Assembly (NCBI RefSeq): GCF_017353175.1
Contig: NZ_JAFMYW010000005.1
Location: 1 to 64,000, forward strand
DNA length: 64,000 nucleotides
DNA from: Fibrella forsythiae
GTDB taxonomy: Bacteria > Bacteroidota > Bacteroidia > Cytophagales > Spirosomataceae
Direction of reading: 5' to 3'
The notes under the pieces are model-generated. The model worked only from the letters and a program-made list of their open reading frames with translations, ran no database searches and was not told the origin of the DNA. The position numbers and the translations under genes are program-made. Below are positions 19,101 to 26,105 of this stretch, piece after piece. Each line of letters starts with the position of its first letter. Position 1 is the first letter of the stretch.

Positions 19101-19567
19101 TCAAATATCGCTTCCGGGTACGTTATAAGTAAATTGCTCTGTTTGTTGCCAAGGTTCACCCGGTTCAGCACTTCAGCCCGCATCAACACATTCGCATTTT
19201 CAACCTCTTCGTACTGATAAGGCTTCTTATACGACATCGGAAACAACAAGACGTTCCCTGGTGTGTCAGCTGCTCCCTTAGCCTGAGAGCTATCAGCGCG
19301 ATCACGATCCGAGCGTTCGGAGATGCCAAGCAGGTTTTGCAGGTCGTTGAAGAAGTAGGAAGCCTCTTCTTTATCAGTCAGTACGAAGAGGTGATTGCCA
19401 CCGGTTTGCTTCGTTAATGAAGCGGCCAGCACAGCGTCGAGACTTCCCGTAATACCCTTCACCTGAATGCGAGTAGGGTCTGTTTTGCTGCGATTAAGCA
19501 GCGGTTGCGCCAGGATGTTTATGAACGGATCGTCGGCGTAAAGCGATAAAAGAGCAGTCGTTGTCAA
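16136..19567 (-). CDS. mfd: Transcription-repair coupling factor
   Basis: DNA translocase that removes stalled RNA polymerase and recruits UvrA. The 1143-aa product has the full domain series: UvrB-like N-terminal modules, the RNA-polymerase-interaction region (around LQPGDYVTHVDHGIGRFAGM), the RecG-like motor and the C-terminal TRCF domain. Motor motifs include Walker A (GDVGFGKTEVAIRAA), DEEQ in LLIIDEEQKFG, TATPIPRTLHFS and QMRGRVGRSNKKAFCYLL. The start is unusual: the only upstream-compatible codon is TTG at 19567, since a TGA lies four codons before it. The next ATG would cut into the first domain. Nothing suggests disruption. Confidence 0.96.
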   Translation of the reverse strand: MTTTALLSLYADDPFINILAQPLLNRSKTDPTRIQVKGITGSLDAVLAASLTKQTGGNHLFVLTDKEEASYFFNDLQNLLGISERSDRDRADSSQAKGAADTPGNVLLFPMSYKKPYQYEEVENANVLMRAEVLNRVNLGNKQSNLLITYPEAIFEKVINRRSLKANTLAVRVGDRLDTNFISEMLQNYEFEKTDFVYEAGQFSVRGGIIDVFSFASEFPYRIELFGDEVESLRHFNPETQLSTDRLDLISIIPNVQTRLTQETRESFLEFLPKDTFLWFKDIEFALEIIEKCFERAEQSLAQVVGAGGNIQVVDDPETLFETRRAFLNQVKGFTTVEFGRKFYFKSENKLAYPSKPQPSFNKDFKRVADALNDYQSKGFTNILIAESFKQLERLKTIFDEVDPFLKFQTLQMGMKEGFIDETLKVACFTDHQIFDRYFKYRVRDKFSKSKALTLRELKTLQPGDYVTHVDHGIGRFAGMERVDHGGNEQEAIRLIYRDNDILLVSIHSLHKISKYSGKEGGPPTMSKLGSQEWDLKKSKVRKQVKDIARELIALYAKRRNAPGYRFSDDSFLQAELESSFIYEDTPDQAKATADVKNDMEKPHPMDRLVCGDVGFGKTEVAIRAAFKAVTDNKQVAILVPTTILAMQHYHTFKDRLANFPVKVGYINRFKTSAQIKETLRQAASGELGILIGTHRIVNKDVKFKDLGLLIIDEEQKFGVKTKDRLKEMRVEVDVLTLTATPIPRTLHFSLMGARDLSVIATPPPNRQPVTTETHPFSDTLVRDAVSYELRRGGQVFFVHNRVSDIESMGNMIKRLVPDARIGVAHGQMEGDRLEKVMTRFIEGETDVLVSTNIIESGLDISNANTILINQAQNFGLSDVHQMRGRVGRSNKKAFCYLLTPPASVLSSDARKRLQTLEDFSDLGEGFKIAMRDLDIRGAGNLLGAEQSGFVNDLGYEMYHQILDEAVQELRETEFKELFMDTPDVFKPLLPDTVIETDLEVLIPESYVTNISERLSLYTRLDSIENKIELQAFKKEVSDRFGPVPRGVENLFKMVAVRWKAEELHLEKLTLKNTILKGTFVSSEKDSKADSFFSSDRFGKVIDYIKAHPKECSLKDVKNRLIFTHQNVTNIDQMDKILEKLTE

Positions 19568-19599
19568 AGCGTAAAATCAGGTCTGCGGGAACACGAAAA

Positions 19600-19625
19600 G
19601 CCGCCGGGCGATTAAACCCGGCGGC
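19600..19625 (-). terminator. Terminator downstream of the barstar-like gene
   Basis: A 9-bp all-GC stem (19600-19608 with 19617-19625) with an 8-base loop is followed on the minus strand by TTTT. It separates the RNase/inhibitor run from mfd. Confidence 0.65.
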
Positions 19626-19718
19626 ATAAAAACAACAGCGAACGACGTTGATTTGTTGCAACACAGACCCTGCAGAGGGTCGATTTTGCCCGAAAAACGA
19701 GGTAATAAGTAGCAGCAG

Positions 19719-20162
19719 TTAGCCAACCGTTTCAAACGCAATTCCTTCTTGTTCCATCAATGACTGAATGCGGGGGCTGGTCTCGAAAACAACAGAGAAT
19801 TCTTTCTTGTCGGCCATATCGGTTTCATCGTCGGCCATCCATTTCCAATCTTCGGCGGTTGCTTCCAGAATGGCCAGAAGCGAAGCAATTTTCTTCGGGT
19901 CACGCTCCTGACTGATCAGTTGGTCGGTGTTTGTGAAGTAAAGCACAATCTTCTCGTCTTCGAGCCATTGCAAATCATTCAGCGCGTCGTTTAGCGCGTC
20001 GAGGTTGTTGCCAAAATCAGGAAACTCGAGCACGTCGGCGATCTGATCATAGAACTGACGTAGCGTGCGGGCCTTGCTCCCATCAATGTGGGCAACGAAA
20101 TGATCGGGAAAACGCTCGGCCAGCGCTGGTTCTGATGAAGAAAGAATGAAGTTAGCAGCCAT
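19719..20162 (-). CDS. Barstar-family RNase inhibitor
   Basis: 147 aa, soluble. The core matches barstar: HIDGSKARTLRQFYDQIADVLEFPDFGNNLDALNDALNDLQWL contains the barstar pattern (fold start, L..F...I...L.FP..FG.N.DAL.D.L.DL.W), where the D and L/W residues plug the barnase active site. It is followed by an acidic C-terminal part typical of barstar-related proteins (DDETDMADKKEF). It lies 54 bases downstream of the barnase-like gene in the same direction. The obvious reading is an immunity protein for that RNase. Note that the secreted enzyme is encoded first and the inhibitor second. Confidence 0.85.
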   Translation of the reverse strand: MAANFILSSSEPALAERFPDHFVAHIDGSKARTLRQFYDQIADVLEFPDFGNNLDALNDALNDLQWLEDEKIVLYFTNTDQLISQERDPKKIASLLAILEATAEDWKWMADDETDMADKKEFSVVFETSPRIQSLMEQEGIAFETVG

Positions 20163-20216
20163 AGTAAAGGATAGGTAGGAACTGAGCCTGATTGCGGTGG
20201 CACGCCGAAACTAGGC

Positions 20217-20735
20217 TTAGTTTACCTCTGTGAATGTATTGTAATGATCAGTTGTATACCACGCCCGGCCGTCTGAACCGGTTATCAGTCGTTCGGTACC
20301 CCGGTTTTTACCCTGAATTTTCGGATTGACATCCCATTCCTGGTATTGAATGGATTTGCCGTCGGTATCAGACCGAGGCAGGTGGTTTTCATAATTTCCG
20401 AAACGTCGGCCACCAACGTACCCATCCATAGCACGTTTGTTAGCCCGAACATACGTTAGTACATCGTAGACCTTCTGCGGAATCGAGCCCGTTTGGGTAC
20501 GTATACCAGCATGTTGTTGCGATGAATGATCGGATTGATAGTTCCGGGTACGTTGCTGCTGATTGTCACGCTGTTGCTCAGCGCGATCGTGGTGACGATT
20601 CCGGTGCTTTTTCTTGCGTGTCTGTTGATGCGCCGTTTCTTGATTATCCTGTGCCTTAGGCTGGCAATCAAGTAAGAGAGACGTACCCAGAAAAAGGCAA
20701 ACGAAAAAGAAATAGCGATGGAGGAAGTGGGGCAT
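20217..20735 (-). CDS. Secreted barnase-like guanyl-specific ribonuclease
   Basis: 172 aa. An N-terminal hydrophobic segment ([19 protein letters not shown], then DC) directs export; the Asp before Cys makes a lipoprotein doubtful. A Gln/His/Arg-rich linker of about 55 residues follows. The C-terminal 85 residues are a barnase/RNase N1 domain: [21 protein letters not shown], then EWDVNP with the base Glu, [22 protein letters not shown] with the catalytic Arg and His, ending FTEVN. All catalytic positions I can identify are kept, so it should be active on RNA. The start was taken at 20735 because it opens the signal peptide. A perfect 16-bp inverted repeat lies just upstream. Confidence 0.87.
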   Translation of the reverse strand: MPHFLHRYFFFVCLFLGTSLLLDCQPKAQDNQETAHQQTRKKKHRNRHHDRAEQQRDNQQQRTRNYQSDHSSQQHAGIRTQTGSIPQKVYDVLTYVRANKRAMDGYVGGRRFGNYENHLPRSDTDGKSIQYQEWDVNPKIQGKNRGTERLITGSDGRAWYTTDHYNTFTEVN

Positions 20736-20752
20736 TGGTGGTAGCAACGAAG

Positions 20753-20800
20753 CTGAAGCTTCGGTAGTGTAATGACGAGATACAACTACCGAAGCTTCAG
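20753..20800. repeat. Perfect 16-bp inverted repeat upstream of the RNase gene
   Basis: Arms at 20753-20768 and 20785-20800 (CTGAAGCTTCGGTAGT and its complement) are separated by 16 bases. There is no T-run. It lies between the muconolactone-isomerase-like gene and the RNase gene, both leftward. It could be an mRNA stabiliser, an attenuator or a mobile palindrome. Confidence 0.7.
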
Positions 20801-20833
20801 TCACAGCGGCTGATCGTTTCAGCGCTAATAGGG

Positions 20834-21127
20834 TTAGTTCAGCGAGAACATGGGTACTCGCAGTGAAACAACGTTATTGAACATCAACTCAGAAATTTCT
20901 GGCTTCATGTAGTCGATCAGCGGAAAGCCAGCAATCGTTTCCAGCACATCCAGTTCCGAGTCAGCGTTGACGATGCACCATAATTTAGACCGATCAGCGG
21001 CGAGCGAGTAAGACAGAATGTGCCCCTGCTCCATCAGCTCATTGATTTTAGCCCGTTGCTCCGGAACTTTGGCCATAAAGGCGGCGTCCATGTTGGCCAG
21101 CGAAAACTCGACCATGAATTGACTCAT
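20834..21127 (-). CDS. Muconolactone-isomerase-like small protein
   Basis: 97 aa, soluble. The pattern [65 protein letters not shown] matches the muconolactone delta-isomerase fold (ferredoxin-like, related to YCII/EthD dimers): a beta strand, a helix with R..K...L...G.I..., a W-containing strand and the FPL...M end. It follows the esterase gene by 29 bases in the same direction. With the ring-cleaving dioxygenase upstream this hints at aromatic or quinone metabolism, but the substrate is unknown. Confidence 0.75.
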   Translation of the reverse strand: MSQFMVEFSLANMDAAFMAKVPEQRAKINELMEQGHILSYSLAADRSKLWCIVNADSELDVLETIAGFPLIDYMKPEISELMFNNVVSLRVPMFSLN

Positions 21128-21156
21128 ATCGACTAGTAGTTAATTGCTCGGCCAGA

Positions 21157-21783
21157 TTACCCGGCCAGTACGGTATTAACCAAAGATAACTCATCTTCGT
21201 TAATTGTATGCCCACCATTTGGGTAGATTCGTGTCAGAACATTAGCACCCATCCGAGTCAGAACAGTATCCGTCTCCAAAACACGCGCCTTCGGAATATG
21301 TGAGTCCGGCTCGCTGCAACCCAGCACAACCGGCGTTCCGGCAAACGTACCCGGATAATCACGAGGTGTCGTATCCGGGCCAATCAACCCGCCGCTTAGT
21401 CCGAAAATGCCGCCATAAACCGCCGGATTGCGTGCCAGGAATTCAAGCGTCAGACAAGCTCCCTGCGAAAAACCAAGCCAGTACAGCTGCGTGGTCTTCA
21501 CGTTAAAATCAGCCTGCAATCGCGCTCTGACCATTTCCAGCGTAGTCAACGCCGACGACAGGTAGGGTTCGTTTCGTTCGGTAGGCTGTAAAAACGAGTA
21601 CGGATACCAGGTACCATCGGTTGCCTGCGGTGCCACAAAGGCCATATCGTTGGCATTCAGGTATTGAGTCAGCGACAGAATATCGCGCGCCGAACTACCG
21701 CGGCCATGCACCATAATCATGACGCGCTTTGCCTCTTCCAGTGCTACCCCGGCGGTGAGGATATTGTTTGGGTTGTGAATCAT
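21157..21783 (-). CDS. Alpha/beta hydrolase, phospholipase/carboxylesterase family (MhqD-like)
   Basis: 208 aa. The oxyanion-side motif MVHGRGSSARD (about 23-33), the nucleophile elbow GFSQGA (about 103-108), an Asp in CSEPDSHIP and the His in NGGHTI complete a Ser-Asp-His triad. The small single-domain layout is that of the phospholipase/carboxylesterase family that includes B. subtilis MhqD. In B. subtilis, mhqD is in an operon with a ring-cleaving dioxygenase (mhqO); the same pair is seen here. Likely role: detoxifying quinone-like compounds. No MarR/MhqR-type gene is adjacent (the MarR gene at 41 kb is distant). Confidence 0.8.
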   Translation of the reverse strand: MIHNPNNILTAGVALEEAKRVMIMVHGRGSSARDILSLTQYLNANDMAFVAPQATDGTWYPYSFLQPTERNEPYLSSALTTLEMVRARLQADFNVKTTQLYWLGFSQGACLTLEFLARNPAVYGGIFGLSGGLIGPDTTPRDYPGTFAGTPVVLGCSEPDSHIPKARVLETDTVLTRMGANVLTRIYPNGGHTINEDELSLVNTVLAG

Positions 21784-21793
21784 CGTAGAAAAT

Positions 21794-21885
21794 GTTCTCT
21801 GTCTTCGGTCTTCTGTCCTCTGTTGCGCAGCCTCTCAGGACCTATCGTGGTATAGCAGCGCAACAGAGAACACAAGACCGAGAAC
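21794..21885. repeat. Long imperfect inverted repeat between the esterase and dioxygenase genes
   Basis: Arms at about 21794-21828 and 21858-21885 pair with small gaps (GTTCTC...GTTGCGC against GCGCAAC...GAGAAC). One arm is pyrimidine-rich. It lies in the spacer of two leftward genes; it is not a classic terminator because no T-run follows. Confidence 0.65.
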
Positions 21886-21889
21886 TGGT

Positions 21890-22822
21890 TTAGTTGATTT
21901 CCGGCAGAACTTTCTCCAACTGAGCCCGGCGTGCTTCGTACTGTGGAGGCAGCATCAAAGACGTACCCAGCGACTCAGGTGCTTCATCAATGGCAAATCC
22001 GGGCGGGTTGGTAGCTACTTCGAACAGAACGCCCCCAGGTTCGCGGAAATAGATGCTGTGAAAGTAGTTACGATCCTGAACGGGCGTTACCTGATAACCG
22101 GCTTCGGCCAGTTGCTGTTGAATGATCAGCTGTGTCTCATCTGTATCTGTTGAAAAAGCCACGTGGTGGACTGAACCCGCGCCCTGCAACGCCCGAACCG
22201 GATTAGGCGACACATGAATATCAACGTACCTGCCCGACCCGCCTACGCCAGCTTCGTAGCGAAATAGGCCGGATTCTTCAGCCACCAACCGATGTTGCAT
22301 AACGCCCGTCAGAAGCTCCACAGTTCGTTCTGGTTTTAGCTGCTCCAGCGTGACCGTGTGAAAGCCACGGATAGCGTTCTCGGGCGTTATCTGACCATTA
22401 CTGTAGCCTGGACGGTTGTCGGCATCAGTGAAGACCAATTCAATGCCCATGCCGTCGTAATCTTCGAAACGAACATACATTTCGTCGAAGCGTTTATTGG
22501 GCCCGGCGTAGGCAATCTGGAACTCATGCAACCGATCAAGCCAAAAACTCATCCCGGCTACGGGTACTGAGAATGCCGTGTAGGTCAGCTGCCCTACTCC
22601 TTTCCGACCGCGTGGGATATTGCCGTAAGGAAAAGACGTGTAAATGCTGCCAGGTGAGCCTGTCTCGTCGCCGTAATACAGATGATACACATCCGGCGCG
22701 TCGAAATTGACGGTTTTTTTCAAGAGCCTCAGCCCTAATACATGTCTGTAGAAATCAACGTTGCGATGCGTATCACCAGCTATTGCGGTTACGTGGTGAA
22801 GGCCGTTAATGAGTGTGCTCAT
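21890..22822 (-). CDS. Ring-cleaving dioxygenase, glyoxalase/VOC family (MhqO-like)
   Basis: 310 aa with two tandem VOC modules. The first opens GLHHVTAIAGDTHRNVDFYRHVLGLRLLKKTVNFD (metal His near residue 9); the second contains GSVHHVAFSTDTDE and the Glu in EPGGVLFEVATNPPGF. These supply the usual metal ligands (His, His, Glu). The wording YHLYYGDETGSPGSIYTSFP matches the MhqO/YdfO hydroquinone dioxygenase group. It starts the leftward run that continues into the esterase and the isomerase-like gene. The upstream 250 bases are AT-rich and divergent from the lipid transport operon. Confidence 0.85.
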   Translation of the reverse strand: MSTLINGLHHVTAIAGDTHRNVDFYRHVLGLRLLKKTVNFDAPDVYHLYYGDETGSPGSIYTSFPYGNIPRGRKGVGQLTYTAFSVPVAGMSFWLDRLHEFQIAYAGPNKRFDEMYVRFEDYDGMGIELVFTDADNRPGYSNGQITPENAIRGFHTVTLEQLKPERTVELLTGVMQHRLVAEESGLFRYEAGVGGSGRYVDIHVSPNPVRALQGAGSVHHVAFSTDTDETQLIIQQQLAEAGYQVTPVQDRNYFHSIYFREPGGVLFEVATNPPGFAIDEAPESLGTSLMLPPQYEARRAQLEKVLPEIN

Positions 22823-23076
22823 GGTTAAGTTTTTTTATTTTCACTTGTATTTAATGTTGATACATTTAATAAACGGAATTCGTTCAATCCGGAAAACGGA
22901 TGTCAACAATTAGGCACCGGATGATAAGCAGCGATAGACGGTATGATCGATTACATCCAATACCCCGACGTTCAACGTCGAGTACCCATTATCCCGTACC
23001 GTAGGCTATTTAAACCACTAGCCTGTTGAAACGTTTACTACTCAAGACACTACATCACTGTCCACCAATCACAGTA

Positions 23077-23877
23077 ATGAATCCCCCTTCGCCAACCACT
23101 GAACGTCCGCTTCTGAGTAAGCGCCTCGACGATATACTGTTGTCACTCTACAACGTATTTACGTTTATAGGTCGCTTTTTCCGTGAGGTTGTGCTGCCTC
23201 CTTATGAAGGGCGTGAGATCATCCGGCAGTGTTATGAAGTTGGGGTACGCTCACTGCCGCTGATTTCGCTAACAGGCTTTATCACGGGTATCGTATTTAC
23301 CAACCAATCGCGGCCTTCACTATCACAGTTTGGTGCTACGTCATGGCTACCCTCGCTGGTATCGATCGCGCTGGTTCGGGCCATTGGTCCGTTGGTTACG
23401 TCGTTGATTGCGGCGGGTCGGGTAGGCTCAAATATTGGTGCTGAATTAAGCTCCATGCGGGTAACCGAGCAGATCGACGCTATGGAGGTGTCGGCTACCA
23501 ATCCGTTTAAGTTTCTGGTAGTCAGCCGCGTATTGGCTACTACGTTTATGATTCCAGTGCTGACAATGTATGCTATTGCGGTAGGTCTACTCGGTTCATT
23601 TTTGAACGTGAGTAGCAGCGAAGCAACCAGCTTACAGTCGTTCATCAGTGAAGTGTTCAACACCATTACCTTTCTCGACATCTTCTCGTCGGTGATCAAG
23701 TCAGTTGTGTTTGGCTTCACTATTGGTATGGTTGGGTGCTATCAGGGATATAACTCATCGAAGGGCACGGAGGGCGTTGGTAAAGCGGCCAACGCTTCGG
23801 TAGTTACCTCAATGTTCCTGGTGTTTGTTGAAGAATTACTCGCCCTACAGATCGTCGGAGCCATCCGGGATATGTAG
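23077..23877 (+). CDS. mlaE: MlaE-family ABC transporter permease
   Basis: 266 aa. An N-terminal cytoplasmic helix is followed by about five to six membrane segments. Conserved features are GVRSLPLISLTGFITGIVF, RAIGPLVTSLIAAGRVGSNIGAELSSMRVTEQIDAMEV and FGFTIGMVGCYQGYN, diagnostic of the MlaE/YrbE permease fold. In Gram-negatives it works with MlaF and a MCE protein to move phospholipids between the inner and outer membranes. I chose the ATG at 23077 (MNPPSPTTERP); the frame is open to a TTG at 23026. The ATPase gene follows after 21 bases. Confidence 0.9.
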   Translation: MNPPSPTTERPLLSKRLDDILLSLYNVFTFIGRFFREVVLPPYEGREIIRQCYEVGVRSLPLISLTGFITGIVFTNQSRPSLSQFGATSWLPSLVSIALVRAIGPLVTSLIAAGRVGSNIGAELSSMRVTEQIDAMEVSATNPFKFLVVSRVLATTFMIPVLTMYAIAVGLLGSFLNVSSSEATSLQSFISEVFNTITFLDIFSSVIKSVVFGFTIGMVGCYQGYNSSKGTEGVGKAANASVVTSMFLVFVEELLALQIVGAIRDM

Positions 23878-23898
23878 GCAAATATCCCCCACTTAGCT

Positions 23899-24651
23899 AT
23901 GCCACAATCAGTTATTCAGATAAAAGACCTGCATGTTGCCTTTGGCGACAATTACGTGCTGCGCGGGGTGGATCTGGATCTATATAAAGGTGAAAATCTT
24001 GTTGTTCTGGGCCGGTCAGGTACGGGTAAATCGGTGCTTATTAAAATGCTGGTTGGCCTGTTGAAGCCCGATTCGGGGTCCGTAACTGTGCTCAACGAAG
24101 ACGTTATGGCCCTCGATTCGATCGAGTTAGATAAACTTCGGCTGAAAGTGGGCTTTTCGTTTCAGAACAGCGCGCTCTACGACAGCATGACCGTGCGTGA
24201 AAACCTGGAGTTTCCACTTGTTCGCAACGTTCGTAATCTAACCCGGTCCGAGATAGACCGGCAGGTAGAAGAGGCGCTCGACAACGTAGGACTGAAACAG
24301 GCGATCAATCAGGTGCCGTCGGAACTATCGGGCGGGCAGCGCAAACGGATTGGTATTGCCCGTACGTTGATTCTGAAGCCCGAAATAATGCTCTACGACG
24401 AGCCAACGGCAGGGCTAGATCCAATTACCTGTACCGAGATAAACAGTCTGATAAACGAAGTTCAGGAACGCAACGGGGCTTCGTCGATCATCATTACCCA
24501 CGACCTAACCTGCGCTAAAACCGTCGGCGACCGGGTAGCCATGCTTTTCGACGGGCAGTTTCAACGCATGGGTACGTTCGACGAGGTGTTTGCCACAGAC
24601 GACGAACGCGTACAACAATTCTATCACTACAACTTTACTGAAAGCAAATGA
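23899..24651 (+). CDS. mlaF: MlaF-family ABC transporter ATP-binding protein
   Basis: 250 aa, cytoplasmic. Walker A GRSGTGKS (about 38-45), Q-loop FSFQNSALYDSMTVREN, signature LSGGQRKR, Walker B IMLYDEPTAGLD and the H-loop IITHD are all present. GLDPIT and the C-terminal region fit the Mkl/MlaF type that drives the MlaE permease. It ends with an ATGA overlap into the MCE gene, so translation is coupled. Confidence 0.92.
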   Translation: MPQSVIQIKDLHVAFGDNYVLRGVDLDLYKGENLVVLGRSGTGKSVLIKMLVGLLKPDSGSVTVLNEDVMALDSIELDKLRLKVGFSFQNSALYDSMTVRENLEFPLVRNVRNLTRSEIDRQVEEALDNVGLKQAINQVPSELSGGQRKRIGIARTLILKPEIMLYDEPTAGLDPITCTEINSLINEVQERNGASSIIITHDLTCAKTVGDRVAMLFDGQFQRMGTFDEVFATDDERVQQFYHYNFTESK

Positions 24652-25676
24652 AATCAAATCGACGTGCCGTAGTTGTTGGCCTGTTTGTCCTTATTGGCCT
24701 GGCTATTTTAATAGGTGGCATCCTGTTTTTGGGTGGTCAGCAGAAACGATTCGTGTCGACGCTGCAGATCAAAGCCGTTTTTAACGATGTTGGCGGGCTG
24801 AAAACGGGTAATAATGTTTGGTTTTCGGGTGTCAAAATCGGCACTATCAAACGCATTAGTTTCGTGGGCTCCTCGAAAGTAGAGGTAGACATGAACATCG
24901 AAGAAAAATCAGCGCAGTATATCCGTAAAGATGCGCAAGCTACACTCGGCTCTGACGGGCTCATTGGCAACAAGCTGATCGTGATTGTGGGCGGTTCACC
25001 AAGTTCGGCTCCGGTAGAAGATGGTGATATGCTCCGGGCGCGCGAATCGCTCAGTATGGAATCGATCATCGATACGCTACAGATTACGAACCGGAACCTG
25101 TTGAAAATCACTACAGATATTGGCAGCATTGTCAATAAAGTGAAATACGGTCGGGGACTTGCCGGCCTACTTCTGAATGACACAACGATCGTTCAGAACT
25201 TCCGGGGAACAATGACTGGCCTGCAAAAAGCCTCAGCTAACGCCTCACAAATGACCAGTTCGCTAACCGCCTACACAGCTAAACTAAACCGGCCAGGTAC
25301 GTTGGCAAATGATCTGGTTTCGGATACGGCCATTATGCGTAGCGTTCGGGCGTCAACGTCAAATTTGCAGCGGGCGTCTGTATCGGCAAATGACGTGGTG
25401 GCTGATGTAAAGCAGGCAACGGAGAAACTGAAGAATGGCAACAGCGCGCTAGGCGTACTGACCAGCGATCTGTCGGTCGGTAATGATATTCGAAGTACCG
25501 TTCGCAACCTAAACAGCAGTACGCAGAAGCTCGACCAGAATCTGGAAGCCTTGAAGAGCAATTTCCTGTTCCGGGGTTATTTCAAAAAGCAGGAAAAAGC
25601 TAAAGCAAAAGCCGCGAAAGAAGCTGAAAAGAACGGAACGCCGATACCCGTTGCTCCCGCTGATTCGGTTAAGTAG
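24648..25676 (+). CDS. mlaD: MlaD/MCE family lipid-transfer protein
   Basis: 342 aa. An N-terminal membrane anchor (AVVVGLFVLIGLAILIGGILFL) is followed by one MCE domain (about 38-120: KAVFNDVGGLKTGNNVWFSGVKIGTI ... ATLGSDGLIGNKLI). A long helical and low-complexity C-terminal region rich in Ser/Asn/Lys follows, ending KAAKEAEKNG. MCE proteins form rings that bind phospholipid in the periplasm. The start overlaps the mlaF stop by four bases. No mlaB/mlaC is adjacent, as is usual outside Proteobacteria. The stop overlaps the end of a decayed gene on the other strand. Confidence 0.9.
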   Translation: MKSNRRAVVVGLFVLIGLAILIGGILFLGGQQKRFVSTLQIKAVFNDVGGLKTGNNVWFSGVKIGTIKRISFVGSSKVEVDMNIEEKSAQYIRKDAQATLGSDGLIGNKLIVIVGGSPSSAPVEDGDMLRARESLSMESIIDTLQITNRNLLKITTDIGSIVNKVKYGRGLAGLLLNDTTIVQNFRGTMTGLQKASANASQMTSSLTAYTAKLNRPGTLANDLVSDTAIMRSVRASTSNLQRASVSANDVVADVKQATEKLKNGNSALGVLTSDLSVGNDIRSTVRNLNSSTQKLDQNLEALKSNFLFRGYFKKQEKAKAKAAKEAEKNGTPIPVAPADSVK

Positions 25677-26091
25677 GAGTTCCCAGAAGCTGCTGTACTC
25701 TTTGTACAAGCGGATCTACTTGGGCTAGTTTTTGGCCTAATTCGTCCAGAATAGGTTGTATTCAACCTCTTAATACTTTCCTGTTTTTCATTGTCAGGGC
25801 GATAATAAAACAAGAGCAGGTCATCCGTAATATGTTTACGTTCCTTGTCAGTAGCTGCGTTGCTGAATACAGCTCAGGTACGTGTCTGCAAGGTCGGTTG
25901 TTAGCATCATCAGCTAGCCGAGTTTTGTTTGGTATGAATCTGCTTAAGGGGCTCGCAGTAATAAATGGCCTTATCTCATTGATTAATGAACGGTGCTCTT
26001 GATCGCTGGCATGAATGGGATACAAGCTATTCTGCTCTTCCGTTTGTGCCAACGTTAAATCAAGCAAACCTCGTCGTTCTTGCTGTGTCAT
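25669..26091 (-). pseudogene. Decayed gene with several frameshifts, unknown family
   Basis: Reading leftward from the ATG at 26091, plausible coding sequence continues but hops frames. Frame 1 gives MTQQERRGLLDLTLAQTEEQ and on to about NKTRLADDAN. A second frame gives TTDLADTYLSCIQQRS and hits a stop. A third gives ATDKERKHITDDLLLFYYRP then QESIKRL. A further frame gives IQPILDELGQKLAQVDPLV and ends LLGTPT at a TAA (25671-25669). The pieces join into one soluble, helical protein of about 135 aa. At least three indels are needed, so decay rather than a single sequencing error is likely. The last bases overlap the mlaD stop. I recognise no family. Confidence 0.5.
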
Positions 26092-26105
26092 GTGTTAAAC
26101 ATGCT

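Noticed and set aside
19719-20735. Barnase/barstar pair as part of a T6SS, CDI or Rhs toxin locus
   Set aside because: The RNase has its own export segment and no N-terminal delivery domain; no VgrG, PAAR or Rhs gene is near.
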